Below are positions 1 through 10,603 of a stretch of DNA of 64,000 nt, in pieces. The stretch's first letter is position 1. Every line of letters begins with the position of its first letter. This stretch comes from JASHVB01 sp035508435 (GTDB taxonomy: Bacteria; Pseudomonadota; Alphaproteobacteria; Acetobacterales; Acetobacteraceae). The notes beneath the pieces are model-generated. The model saw only the letters and a list, made by a program, of their open reading frames with translations, did not search any database and was not told where the DNA came from. The stretch spans positions 1 to 64,000 of the forward strand of contig DATJNA010000063.1 in the NCBI GenBank assembly GCA_035508435.1. Reading direction: 5' to 3'. The position numbers and the translations under genes were made by a program.

Positions 1-1769
<1,769 letters not shown>

Positions 1770-1782
1770 TGCATCGTTTCCT

Positions 1783-2003
1783 TCGGCGGCGGTGCTGGAC
1801 GGCGGCAGTGGCTGGGCGGCGGCGGTGCTGGACGGCGGCAGTGGCTGGGCGGCGGCGGTGGCTGAGCGGCGGCGGTGGCTGAGCGGCGGCAGTGGCTGGG
1901 CGGCGGCGGTGGCTGGGCGGCGGCGGTGGCTGGGTGGCGGCAGTGGCTGGGCGGCGGCGGTGCTGGACGGCGGCAGTGGCTGGACGGCGGCAGTGGCTGA
2001 GCG
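1783..2003. repeat. 17-bp tandem repeat array, about 13 units, G-rich
   Basis: The core GCTG recurs at 1794, 1811, 1827, 1844, 1861, 1878, 1895, 1912, 1929, 1946, 1962, 1979 and 1996, a period of 17 (16 where one G is lost). The unit resembles GCGGCGGCGGTGGCTGG, with CAGT replacing CGGT in alternate copies. The array fills almost the whole gap between ilvB and miaA and ends about 14 bp before the ilvB start. Frames crossing it are shadows, since the period is not a multiple of three. Confidence 0.9.
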
Positions 2004-2068
2004 GCGACTGTGCTCGCCGGCGGTGCAGGGTGAAAGAGCGGCAGGAGTAGGGGGAATGTTGCGGCGCG

Positions 2069-3028
2069 TCAACCCGGACTGCGAACAAATGCGATAATTT
2101 CCGCCATTTTTCTTTCCGAAGATTGCGCCAGACCCGCGTAGCGCGCATGGATCGTATGCATGCGCTCCGCCAGCGGGTGATGACGGAACCAGGTCGCCTG
2201 CCGCTTGGTGTATTGGCCGGTCACCAGCTCGATGCGCCGCCCGGCCTCGGCCAGGCTGATTTCGCCGCGCAGGTACGCGGACAGCTCCGGCACACCGTGG
2301 GCCCGCATGGCCGGCAGGGCCGGGTCCAGATGCTGGTCGAGCAAAGCCTGCACCTCCTCGATGGCGCCCTGCCCCAACATCGCCTGGAAGCGGGTGGCGA
2401 TGGCTGCCCGCAGCTCTTCCCGCGGGGGATGGAGCAAGATGGCGGTGAAGCGCCAGGCCGGTGCGGCGTCGCGGGCGGCGAGCTGTGCCTGCCACGCGGC
2501 AAGGCCGCTGCCGGTGCCGCGCCACACCTCCCACGCGCGGACGATGCGCTGGCTGTCGTTGGGATTGAGGCGAGCGGCGGTGACGGGATCCTCGGCAACC
2601 AGGCGGGCGTGCAGCGCGGGCGCGCCAAGTTCGACGAGGAGGCGGCGGGCTTCGGCGCGGGCCTGCGGGCCTGGATCCGGAATGGCCGACAGGCCGTGCG
2701 TCAGAGCATCGAAGTAAAGGCCGGTGCCGCCGGTCAGGATCGGCATTCGGTGGTCGCGTCGCGCTTGCTCTATCGCAGCCAGCGCATGGCCACGCCACCA
2801 GGCGGCGCTGCCGGCCAGGGCAGCGGGACGAACGCCGTACAGGCGATGCGGCACACGGGCTTCCTCATCGGGCGTTGGGCGAGCGGTGAGGACGCGCAGC
2901 TCGGCATACACCTGCATGGAATCGGCGTTGATGATGGTGCCGGTCAGGCGCTCGGCGAGTTCGAGCGAGAGCGCGGACTTGCCGCTGGCGGTGGGCCCCG
3001 CGACCAACAGGGCGTGGGGCTGCATCAT
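2069..3028 (-). CDS. miaA: tRNA dimethylallyltransferase
   Basis: Transfers a dimethylallyl group from DMAPP to N6 of A37 in tRNAs that read UNN codons. The protein has the P-loop GPTASGKS at residues 11-18, then the substrate-binding INADSMQVY with the catalytic aspartate near residue 36, and the conserved TGGTGLYFDAL and QYTKRQATWFRH segments towards the C-terminus. Starting at the tandem ATGs (3028 or 3025) gives 319 or 318 residues, the usual family length; the open frame extends further upstream but that part has no family features. No clear Shine-Dalgarno sequence precedes the start. It is divergent from the LLM oxidoreductase at 3405. Confidence 0.95.
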   Translation of the reverse strand: MMQPHALLVAGPTASGKSALSLELAERLTGTIINADSMQVYAELRVLTARPTPDEEARVPHRLYGVRPAALAGSAAWWRGHALAAIEQARRDHRMPILTGGTGLYFDALTHGLSAIPDPGPQARAEARRLLVELGAPALHARLVAEDPVTAARLNPNDSQRIVRAWEVWRGTGSGLAAWQAQLAARDAAPAWRFTAILLHPPREELRAAIATRFQAMLGQGAIEEVQALLDQHLDPALPAMRAHGVPELSAYLRGEISLAEAGRRIELVTGQYTKRQATWFRHHPLAERMHTIHARYAGLAQSSERKMAEIIAFVRSPG

Positions 3029-3404
3029 GCCGCGGCGCGCCGATGCACGGACGCGTGGGGGGGACAGGCGTTGCTGTGCTCGGGTATGAAGGTCAATGCC
3101 ATGCAACCGTTCAAGGCATCGGAAAAAGCAGGCTGCCGATGCGGCGGTGAATGGGGGCACCGGCATCCCAAGGCAAGGCAAGGCGCAACATCCGTGCCGG
3201 GCCCGACGGTGGCCGTCAACGACGACGCGGGCCCGCCGGCATCAGGCCGCTCCTGGCAGAAACGCCAGCCGGTCCGCGGCCAGCCCAAGCCACCGCAGCG
3301 CCGCGCGTGACGCAACCGGCGTCTGGTGTGATGGAAGGCCTCGGTTATGCTGGCCGGGCCACGCCATCGGGACCCGGCTGGCGGACGGATGGAGGAACGG
3401 CCTG
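3029..3404. other. Intergenic region between divergent miaA and LLM oxidoreductase
   Basis: About 375 bp between divergent starts. Several frames are open across it but none shows a domain. It should carry promoters for both genes, but no convincing -35/-10 pair stands out. The ribosome site of the plus-strand gene lies at its right end. Confidence 0.5.
3391..3396 (+). promoter_or_regulatory. Strong ribosome binding site fixing the LLM start
   Basis: GGAGGA lies 8 bp before ATG 3405. It selects this start over upstream in-frame starts in the longer open frame. Confidence 0.8.
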
Positions 3405-4367
3405 ATGATCGACGGCTTGCAGATCGGCTTCAACCTGCCGATCAGTGGCGGCATGGCGGATCCCGCGGCGATGGTGCGCGTCGCGCGGGAGGGCGAGGCA
3501 CTGGGATTCGACTACCTGACCCTGACCGATCACGTCGCGATCCCGGACCTGCGCGCGCCCGGCTATCCCTATTCGGAGTCCGGCGAGTTTTACGGCGCCT
3601 CTCCCGGCCACCGGCACGAGCAATTGGTTGCCACGTCCTGGATCGCGGCCAAGACCGAGCAAATCCGCCTGGTGCTGGCGGTGATGGTGGTGCCGCATCG
3701 TCCCGCCGTGCTGGCCGCCAAGATGCTGGCCAGCATCGACGTGCTGTCCGGCGGTCGCCTGGTGGTGGGGATCGGCGCCGGCTGGCTGAAAGCGGAGTTC
3801 GACGCGGTGGTGACCACGCCCTTTGCCGAGCGGGGCGCCGTCACCGATGCCTACCTCGATGCCTTCCGCACGCTATGGACCGACGAACGGCCGCGCGTCA
3901 GCGGCCCCTATGTCGCGATGGACGGCCTGGTGTTCGATCCGAAGCCAGCGCAGAAGCCTTATCCGCCGATCTGGGTCGGGGGCGAGAGCGGCCCCTCCAT
4001 GCGCCGTGCCGCGCGCATCGGCAATGCGTGGTACCCGATCGGCAGCAACCGCAATCATCTGCTGGACACGCTGCCGCGGCTGGAGGCTGGGATCGCGCGG
4101 CTGCGGCGCATGGTGCACGAAGCGGGACGCGATCCGCACCAAGTGGGTGTGGTGTATCGCGTCAAGCGGCACGCCGTTCCGATGCCGCCGGCCTCCGACG
4201 GCAACCGCCGATTGTTCTCGGGCACCGTCGCTGACACGATCGCGGACATCCGTGCGTTGCGCGATCTCGGCGTGACCGGGTTTGATTTTGATTTTGAGCA
4301 GGACACTGCCGACGGGGTGATCGCCGGCATGCGGAAGTTCTCGGGCGAGGTGGTGAGTCAGGTGTAA
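3405..4367 (+). CDS. LLM-class flavin-dependent oxidoreductase (TIGR03619-like)
   Basis: A 320-residue luciferase-like TIM-barrel flavin oxidoreductase. Visible family features are the N-terminal beta strand GLQIGFNLPISGG, the SLDxLS-like stretch ASIDVLSGGRLVVGIGAGW, and PPIWVGGESGPSMRRAARIGNAW in the second half. It looks most like the subgroup annotated as F420-dependent in actinobacteria (TIGR03619). Whether F420 or FMN is used here cannot be read from the sequence. The substrate is unknown. It stands alone between miaA and a convergent Spy-like gene. Confidence 0.85.
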   Translation: MIDGLQIGFNLPISGGMADPAAMVRVAREGEALGFDYLTLTDHVAIPDLRAPGYPYSESGEFYGASPGHRHEQLVATSWIAAKTEQIRLVLAVMVVPHRPAVLAAKMLASIDVLSGGRLVVGIGAGWLKAEFDAVVTTPFAERGAVTDAYLDAFRTLWTDERPRVSGPYVAMDGLVFDPKPAQKPYPPIWVGGESGPSMRRAARIGNAWYPIGSNRNHLLDTLPRLEAGIARLRRMVHEAGRDPHQVGVVYRVKRHAVPMPPASDGNRRLFSGTVADTIADIRALRDLGVTGFDFDFEQDTADGVIAGMRKFSGEVVSQV

Positions 4368-4433
4368 CGCCGGCGCACCCGCGGGGCGGGTTGCGCCAAT
4401 GGCGCCACTGCCGGGGCCGTGGCGACAAGCCGA

Positions 4434-4517
4434 GTCATTGCCACGCGCGCGGCCACGCGCAGCGTCATTGCCACGCGCACGAGGTTGCTGCGGCCCCTTG
4501 CGGGGCCTCGCAATGAC
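4434..4517. repeat. Palindromic dispersed repeat, GTCATTG...CAATGAC type
   Basis: GTCATTG occurs at 4434-4440 and 4463-4469 and its complement CAATGAC at 4511-4517. Between them GGCCCCTTGCGGGGCC forms a compact hairpin. It lies between convergent genes and may help end transcription, though no T-run follows. Other copies are at about 16274, 29428, 31434 and 43773. Confidence 0.7.
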
Positions 4518-4545
4518 ATGAAGGTGGCGGAACGCGCGTCGCGCG

Positions 4546-5145
4546 CTATCGGTTGGCGTTGGCCGCGTTCTGGCGCTGTTGCTGCGCCGCCTCGGCCCGG
4601 TTGCGGAACAGAGTATCCGCCTGGTGCTTCTGCTGCGGCGTCAGGGACGCGTAGAGCGACTGGAACGGCGGCACCAGCTTCTCCACGTCGCGCGCCCGCA
4701 TTTGCTCGATCTTCGCGTACGACCGCATATTCTGCACCGCGCTCATCGTGTCGAAATTCTGTGCTCGCTGCTGATAGGCCTGGTCGAGTTCGCGCGCATT
4801 CGCACGCATCACTCCGGCGAACTTGTTCCACGCCGGCTCCTGCTTCCCGGTGATGCTCAACTGCGTGTGCAGATCGGCGATGCGCTGATTGGCCATTTGC
4901 TCGAGGTTCTGGGACGTGGCGTCCTGGGACCCGGACGCGGTCGTGCCCGCGGCAGTGCCGTTCTGGGTGCTGGGTGCAGTAGCGTTCGTCATCGTGCTGG
5001 GTGCCGTTGCGGCCGTGCCGTTCGCCCCCTGGTCGGCGGCGGTCGTCGCCGTGGTGGCGGCGACGCCGGCGGTCGAGAAACCTCCGGCCAGCGTGGCAGC
5101 CAGCAGCAATGCCGTTGCGGGTCGGGCAAGCAGCGAGGCTTTCAT
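4546..5145 (-). CDS. LTxxQ-motif (Spy/CpxP-like) exported protein
   Basis: A 199-residue protein beginning with a signal peptide (MKASLLARPATALLLAATLAGG). A low-complexity Ala/Thr/Gly-rich linker to about residue 80 leads to a helical domain rich in Gln and charged residues. The single LTPQQK near the C-terminus matches the LTxxQ motif of periplasmic Spy/CpxP-type proteins, and the INDLHTQL-like segment (RIADLHTQLSITGKQEPAW) fits the same fold. A stress-related periplasmic chaperone role is inferred from the family, not shown here. ATG 5145 was chosen because it starts the signal peptide and has GGAGA upstream. Confidence 0.8.
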   Translation of the reverse strand: MKASLLARPATALLLAATLAGGFSTAGVAATTATTAADQGANGTAATAPSTMTNATAPSTQNGTAAGTTASGSQDATSQNLEQMANQRIADLHTQLSITGKQEPAWNKFAGVMRANARELDQAYQQRAQNFDTMSAVQNMRSYAKIEQMRARDVEKLVPPFQSLYASLTPQQKHQADTLFRNRAEAAQQQRQNAANANR

Positions 5146-5459
5146 GGGCAGTCTCCGTTCGGTGATCGCGGGCGCGGCATATACTTCAACATTGGCCGGG
5201 ATTGTGGCGGCAAAGGACATCTCTCGGGATCGTGTTCGATGGCTGCCCTGCAACCCACCCGAGTGGCTATGACGCGATGCAACGCTCGGCATTCAAAATG
5301 ACGTGCAATGCCGGAACAGTGGGCATCCGGTGCCATGTCGCGGAGCATTGGGTTCTCCGCTGCGAGCGAACGTGAACAGGCTCTCGGTTTCGCGCGTTGC
5401 GTCTTCGCAAGGGAGGCGGGCATTCTAAGGAAAGTTACAGTTCCGAAAGGGAATGCCTG
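5146..5459. other. Divergent intergenic region
   Basis: About 314 bp between the divergent Spy-like gene and the large repeat protein. The part next to the plus gene is less GC-rich (for example GGAAAGTTACAGTTCC just before the start) and probably holds its promoter. No specific operator, RNA or small gene could be identified. Confidence 0.4.
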
Positions 5460-8147
5460 ATGTCTGGATCGACGTGGACGTGGGTCGGTGGGACCAGCGC
5501 AGCGTGGGGCAACCCAGGAAATTGGAGTCCCGAAAGTGTTCCCACCTCCGGCGGTACCATCGACATCAACGGCGGCAGCGCACCGAACGTACCGACGCTG
5601 ACCGGCACGGAACTGAGCGACAACACGATCAACCTGTCGAACGGCGCCGTGATCGACTTTACCAATGGCGCGACGCTGGACGGGCTTTCGACGGTGACCG
5701 GCGCGCTCGGCACGATCAACGTCAGCGGCGTATTCACCGACTATGGCAACATCCAGGCCACCAGTGGCCAGACGTTGGCCGTCTCGATGGCAGCCGGTTC
5801 GACACTGATCTCGAATGGCCCCGATTATACCGGCCCAGGCACCGATGTGGGCATCAACAACGGCTTCGCCGGGTATTTCAATGGCGGCACCCTGTACGTG
5901 CTTGGCGGCACGCTCGATAACCAGGAGGTCCACGTCAACGGCGGCTACGTCGAGGTCACCTCGGCGCTGGAGAGCAATGATGAATTTTCGGTGGATGGCG
6001 GGACGCTGGAAATCGGCCAGTCATCGACCGTGTCGCCATCGCAGATCACCTTCATCAACGCCGATACCGCAACGCCCAGCACCCTGAAATTCGATTCTCC
6101 CAGTCTGTTCGATGGCGACGGCGCAGGCACGATCTATGCCTTCACGACGGGCGACACGATCGACATCGGCGCGGCAACGGTCGGAACGATCGTGTTCAAC
6201 GCCAATGCCGGCATCAACGGCGGCATCATGATCGTGGAGAACACGGCGGGCAACCCCCTGTTCTCGGCTCAGCTTAGCGGCGGCGACGCCGGAACTTTCG
6301 CAGCGGGCAGCTATGCCCTGAACGGCACGGTGGCAGGCAGTTTTCAGGTAGTGACCGGCACCAACGGCGATACGCTGATCAGCGAGGCCACGTCGCCGGG
6401 CACCACAACGCCACCGCCTGGCCCCACGACCTTTAGTTGGATCGGCGGCACGGGTTCGTACGACATCGCCAGCAATTGGACGATCATCGCCGGCACCAGC
6501 ACCGTCGGCTATCCCGTGAATGGCGACAGCGCGCTGGTGCCGAGCGGCACGATGGAAATCTCGGGCGCCGCGCTGGACCTGGCTAATTTGAACGTGGGCG
6601 GAGCGTCGGGTGGCGGGGTCGCGCTGACCGACTCGGCCAGCCTGGAGGTGAACAGCGGGCTCAGCATGCTCGGCGCCTCGGTGCTGTCGGTCGATGGCAG
6701 CTCCGGCGTCGATCTTGGCAGTTCCGGCACCTATGTCGCCGGAGCCGTCGCAATCGAGGCAAACACTTCGCTCGTCGCCAACGGTCTGATCGCTGCGGCG
6801 GTTGTGGACGACGGCACGCTGGTGGCCGACCCTGGCGCTGCCACGGGAGGTACGCTCGAGATCAGCGGTACCGTCAGCGGCAGTGGCGGCATCACGCTCG
6901 CTTCCGGCAGCACGCTGAAGCTCGATGCGACGGTGGAGAACGGGCTGTCCATCGCCTTTGCCGGCGGCACCGCCGAGACACTCGTGCTGGAATCGCCCGG
7001 AACGGCGTTCAGCAACGGCATCAGCGGCCTGGCTTACGGCGACAAAATCGAGTTCGGCAATGGCATGACGATCTCCGGCGCATCGGTCGTCAATGGCAAC
7101 ACGATTGCGCTCGACTTTTCTTCGGGTACCAGTTCGGGCGTCTATGACCTGACGAATGCAAGTTTCGCCGATGGTCTCAGCCCCTATTTTGCCGCCGGCA
7201 TCGATGCGTCAACCGGTGACAGCTACATCCAGGTTGGCCCCGCGATCTCCGCTCCAAACGACTTCAATGGCGACGGAACCAGCGATCTGCTTGTCACCGA
7301 CGGGTCGGGCGACATCGTCACCTGGTCCATCCAAAATGGCACGCTCAGCGGGTCGCCGACCTATTTTGCGACGGCCACAGACGGATGGTCCTATCTCGCG
7401 ACCGGCAATTTCTACGGTCATGGATCCACCGACATTCTGGTGACCGACGGCTCCGGCGATCTGGTGGACTGGAAGAGCCAGAACGGAACGTTGAGCGGGT
7501 CACCAACCTATATCGGCTCAACCACTGACGGCTGGCATTATGCCGGCACCGGGGACTTCACGGGAAATGGCACCAGCGACATTCTGGTCGAGGACGGGTC
7601 GGGCGACCTCGCCTATTGGCCGATCACGGACGGAACCCTGAGCGGCTCCCCCGTTTATGTCGGGACAGCAACCGACGGCTGGAGATTCCTGGCCACGGCC
7701 GACCTGCATGGCACCGGCACCAGCGATATTTTGCTCACCGATGGCAGCGGCGATATCACCGATTGGTTCATGCAGAACGGCGCGATGAGCGGCTCGCCGA
7801 CTTATGTCGGCACGGCCATGGACGGCTGGAGTTTCCTTGGGACCGGTGATTTCACCGGCAACGGCACCGATGATCTGCTGTTGACCGATGCATCCGGTGA
7901 CCTGGCGTACTGGCCGATCAAGAACGGCACCCTCAACGGCTCCCCGAGTTATATTGGCACCGCGACCGACGGCTGGTCCTACCTTGCCACCGGCGACTTC
8001 TACGGCAACGGCACCTCGGATATCGCCGTGCAAAATACCACGAGCGGTGCCGTCGCGATTTGGAAGATCAGCGACGGCGCGCTCAGCGGCTCGCCAACCA
8101 ATGTCGGTTCCACGATCGACGGCTGGCATGCCATTGCGGGCACATGA
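5460..8147 (+). CDS. Large repeat protein with six FG-GAP/VCBS-like C-terminal repeats
   Basis: An 895-residue protein rich in Gly, Ser, Thr and Asn. The N-terminal 590 residues are beta-helix-like with two related modules opening with tryptophan-rich motifs (WTWVGGTSAAWGNPGNW at the N-terminus and FSWIGGTGSYDIASNW near residue 320), a pattern seen in autotransporter-type adhesins. From about residue 598 to the end, six tandem repeats of about 49 residues each begin with a D-x-N/T-G-D/N-G-T-S-D-L/I motif, the calcium-binding loop of FG-GAP/VCBS repeats, and contain DGSGD, NGTLSGSP and ATDGW. No classical signal peptide is visible, so export by a type I or other route is an inference. A surface adhesin or extracellular structural role is plausible. 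Start chosen at MSGSTW after GAAAGGGA. Confidence 0.75.
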   Translation: MSGSTWTWVGGTSAAWGNPGNWSPESVPTSGGTIDINGGSAPNVPTLTGTELSDNTINLSNGAVIDFTNGATLDGLSTVTGALGTINVSGVFTDYGNIQATSGQTLAVSMAAGSTLISNGPDYTGPGTDVGINNGFAGYFNGGTLYVLGGTLDNQEVHVNGGYVEVTSALESNDEFSVDGGTLEIGQSSTVSPSQITFINADTATPSTLKFDSPSLFDGDGAGTIYAFTTGDTIDIGAATVGTIVFNANAGINGGIMIVENTAGNPLFSAQLSGGDAGTFAAGSYALNGTVAGSFQVVTGTNGDTLISEATSPGTTTPPPGPTTFSWIGGTGSYDIASNWTIIAGTSTVGYPVNGDSALVPSGTMEISGAALDLANLNVGGASGGGVALTDSASLEVNSGLSMLGASVLSVDGSSGVDLGSSGTYVAGAVAIEANTSLVANGLIAAAVVDDGTLVADPGAATGGTLEISGTVSGSGGITLASGSTLKLDATVENGLSIAFAGGTAETLVLESPGTAFSNGISGLAYGDKIEFGNGMTISGASVVNGNTIALDFSSGTSSGVYDLTNASFADGLSPYFAAGIDASTGDSYIQVGPAISAPNDFNGDGTSDLLVTDGSGDIVTWSIQNGTLSGSPTYFATATDGWSYLATGNFYGHGSTDILVTDGSGDLVDWKSQNGTLSGSPTYIGSTTDGWHYAGTGDFTGNGTSDILVEDGSGDLAYWPITDGTLSGSPVYVGTATDGWRFLATADLHGTGTSDILLTDGSGDITDWFMQNGAMSGSPTYVGTAMDGWSFLGTGDFTGNGTDDLLLTDASGDLAYWPIKNGTLNGSPSYIGTATDGWSYLATGDFYGNGTSDIAVQNTTSGAVAIWKISDGALSGSPTNVGSTIDGWHAIAGT
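7255..8141 (+). repeat. Six in-frame tandem repeats of about 147 bp
   Basis: The units encode the FG-GAP-like repeats of the 5460 gene. Unit starts lie near 7260, 7407, 7554, 7701, 7848 and 7995. All keep the reading frame, and the conserved codons for DGSGD and GSP make the DNA repeats obvious. Confidence 0.8.
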
Positions 8148-8184
8148 ACGCCTTCCGGTGCTGCGCCAGACGCGGGGTTCGGGC

Positions 8185-10311
8185 TCAGCCAGGCTCCGCT
8201 CCACGCGACGGCGTCAGAGCGCCGCCGGATCGTGGCGCACTGGATCCCGCGCCGCTGATGGCCGCACGCAGCGGTCGCAGCAAACCGGCCAGCATGGCGG
8301 AAGCCCACAGGCGGACACGCCGCCGACTGCGATAAAACGTCACCACTACGCCGTCCCGCCGCAGCGATAGCGCGCCCAGGCGGAGAAAATGCGATACGCC
8401 CTGCGTGACAGTCGCGCAGCCGCTTGGGGCTGGATTGAAACTGCAGCGCCAATATGCGCCTATGGTCGTGAGATCGTGTGCGCCAAGAGCGCGCGTGTGC
8501 GGGATGCTGGCTAGCGCATAATACTCAAAGCTGGTTGGCGTCTGGGTGAGGCATTGAAACAGGGTCTGCAAGGACTCCTCTGCTTCCGTTGTCCGAAGCC
8601 AGGCAACCAGCGGGGCTACGCTGCGACAGAACGCCAGGGCCTCGCGGCGAATCACGGCAGCGAAAACGTGACGCACTGCCTCGCCAGCCATGTCGGTTTG
8701 AGAGAATACCGCGGTGACTGCGCCGCCGACCCGCGTCATTCGGATGGCCTGGCGATGCAGCGTGATGAACGGCAACTCAAGCAACTCGACGGCATCGGCA
8801 TGAATGCCCTTCCAGAGTGAAGCGACGCCACGCTCGAACAAAAACGAACGGATCAGGTCGTGGTGATAGGCATGGTCGATCGTGCCGACGTAGTATCCAC
8901 GTATCTTCCCGCCCACCAGCATCTCCAGCCGCCGGTGCGTGCTGAGCGCCCAGCCGCAGTCGACCAATGCGGCATCCGGGTCGGTCAGGCGCAATGGCTC
9001 CAGGTACTCGATCAACGCCTCGCATTCCTGCCGCGCGATGCTGACCAGCAGTTCCCGGCAATGCCTTAGCGCCGCGGCGAAACGTTCTATCTCGCGGACG
9101 TTGGCGATCTCGCGGTCAAGGTCGATCATCCCCTCCAAGGCTCGCAGCAGCGCCGCTTCCTGCCTTACCTGCAGCCCGATGACCACCTCGCGCGCGCTGG
9201 CCCCAAGGCCCGAGCTTGCGATATGCAGGCAAGTCGTCTCGAATTCCTGCTCGAGCACTGCCATGAAGCACATGCGGCGGGAACTGTGCACGACAACGCG
9301 CTCTGCCCCGCTACCAAGCGCCTCAAGCATCGCATCGACGGCATAACCGTCGCGCGCGAGCAGAAACAGCCGTTTGACCCCTTCAAGTTTTCGGATGTGT
9401 TCGATCCACAACGCGAAGGCGAGCAGCATCGGGCCCGCGTACATCCGTCCGAACAGATTGGCCGCTTCCAGCTCCTGCGGCAACACGTTGGCGATCGCCG
9501 TCTGGCCTACGACGAGCGAGGCGAAAAGATTGCCCTCCGTTGCCATCAGTCGGCTTATCGCGTGCTGGTTGTGTCGCGTATCACGGAACAATCGCTCGGA
9601 ATTCCCGATGCATTGCCATGCACTGCATCCGGCTTTGAGAGCAGACTTGAAGTCGGACTGCAGATTATCGCCGATATGCAGGATCTTGCGCGGCTCCACT
9701 CCCAGGCTATCAGCAACATATTGGAACAGATCGCCGTTGTGCTTGGACCTGCCGATCTCGCCGGAAATAAACACCTTGCGCACCGGAAAGCCATACGCTT
9801 CGAGCTGTGCCTCCACCAGTGCGGCCGGAAAGTAGCTATCGGATGTTGCCACGACGGTTGCCCCGGCGGCGTTGGCGGCTTCGAACATGCTTCGGATCGC
9901 CGGATTCGGCCGCAGCACCAGCCGTTCTGTGTCCAACTCGCAATCCATCAACCCTCGCGCGAGCTCGCCGAAATCCCTCCGCAGTTCGCGATAGATCTCT
10001 TCCAAATTGATTTCCGGATGGCCGTACTGCTCTCGCTTCCGCTCACGGGCGCGCGTTTCCGCGGCGATCCGCAGGCGGGCAAATCGCGGAACATCGGCCC
10101 GGCGCGCCACCAGCTCGAACACATCGCTCGGTTGCGCCAGTTGGCGGACCAGGAGCGTGTCGAAGACGTCGAATGAGATGACAGGATGGCTCTCGATCAG
10201 TTGCCATAATTCGATCGCCAGTGGAACCCTCGGCACTGTCACGCCGTCAGACCGGGAATAGTCAATCGGATGGTTGAATTCCGCTATATCGATCGACACG
10301 TTTCTCCCCAT
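8185..10311 (-). CDS. HAD-superfamily protein, COG5610-like
   Basis: About 708 residues from ATG 10311. The N-terminal third is a HAD fold: motif I is VISFDVFDTLLVR, motif II ATSDSYF, and the acidic motif IV is ILHIGDNLQSDFKSA, preceded by SKHNGDLF carrying the motif III lysine. The remaining 450 residues form a second domain with no recognisable catalytic motif (FLLARDGYAVDAMLEALG, DCGWALSTHRRLE). This architecture matches predicted HAD hydrolases (COG5610) often found in cell-surface polysaccharide loci. Substrate is unknown. The start is uncertain: only a weak AGGAT precedes it, and the frame is open 60 codons further. It converges with the repeat protein, leaving 37 bp between stops. Confidence 0.75.
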   Translation of the reverse strand: MGRNVSIDIAEFNHPIDYSRSDGVTVPRVPLAIELWQLIESHPVISFDVFDTLLVRQLAQPSDVFELVARRADVPRFARLRIAAETRARERKREQYGHPEINLEEIYRELRRDFGELARGLMDCELDTERLVLRPNPAIRSMFEAANAAGATVVATSDSYFPAALVEAQLEAYGFPVRKVFISGEIGRSKHNGDLFQYVADSLGVEPRKILHIGDNLQSDFKSALKAGCSAWQCIGNSERLFRDTRHNQHAISRLMATEGNLFASLVVGQTAIANVLPQELEAANLFGRMYAGPMLLAFALWIEHIRKLEGVKRLFLLARDGYAVDAMLEALGSGAERVVVHSSRRMCFMAVLEQEFETTCLHIASSGLGASAREVVIGLQVRQEAALLRALEGMIDLDREIANVREIERFAAALRHCRELLVSIARQECEALIEYLEPLRLTDPDAALVDCGWALSTHRRLEMLVGGKIRGYYVGTIDHAYHHDLIRSFLFERGVASLWKGIHADAVELLELPFITLHRQAIRMTRVGGAVTAVFSQTDMAGEAVRHVFAAVIRREALAFCRSVAPLVAWLRTTEAEESLQTLFQCLTQTPTSFEYYALASIPHTRALGAHDLTTIGAYWRCSFNPAPSGCATVTQGVSHFLRLGALSLRRDGVVVTFYRSRRRVRLWASAMLAGLLRPLRAAISGAGSSAPRSGGALTPSRGAEPG

Positions 10312-10603
10312 TCTGCGTGATCCTGTATCCGCGGACTGCGACACGCCCCATCCCTGACGAGAATGCGCCGCGCATTTCGCCGATCCGGCGATCGTCGGGT
10401 TTGGAACGTCGCCGGTAATATCGTACCAATCTTTTCGTGACACGATCGGATACGCGGATCGCATGAAGTTTATCGCTTTCCGCAACGCCAAAAGCTCGCG
10501 GCTTTGTGAGACGGTCGCCGCAGGCTATGATTTTCCGGATCCCGAGTTTCTCTAACTGGATTGCCTCATGCCGCCCGGCTTGGACCGCATGGTGCGCCAC
10601 GGC

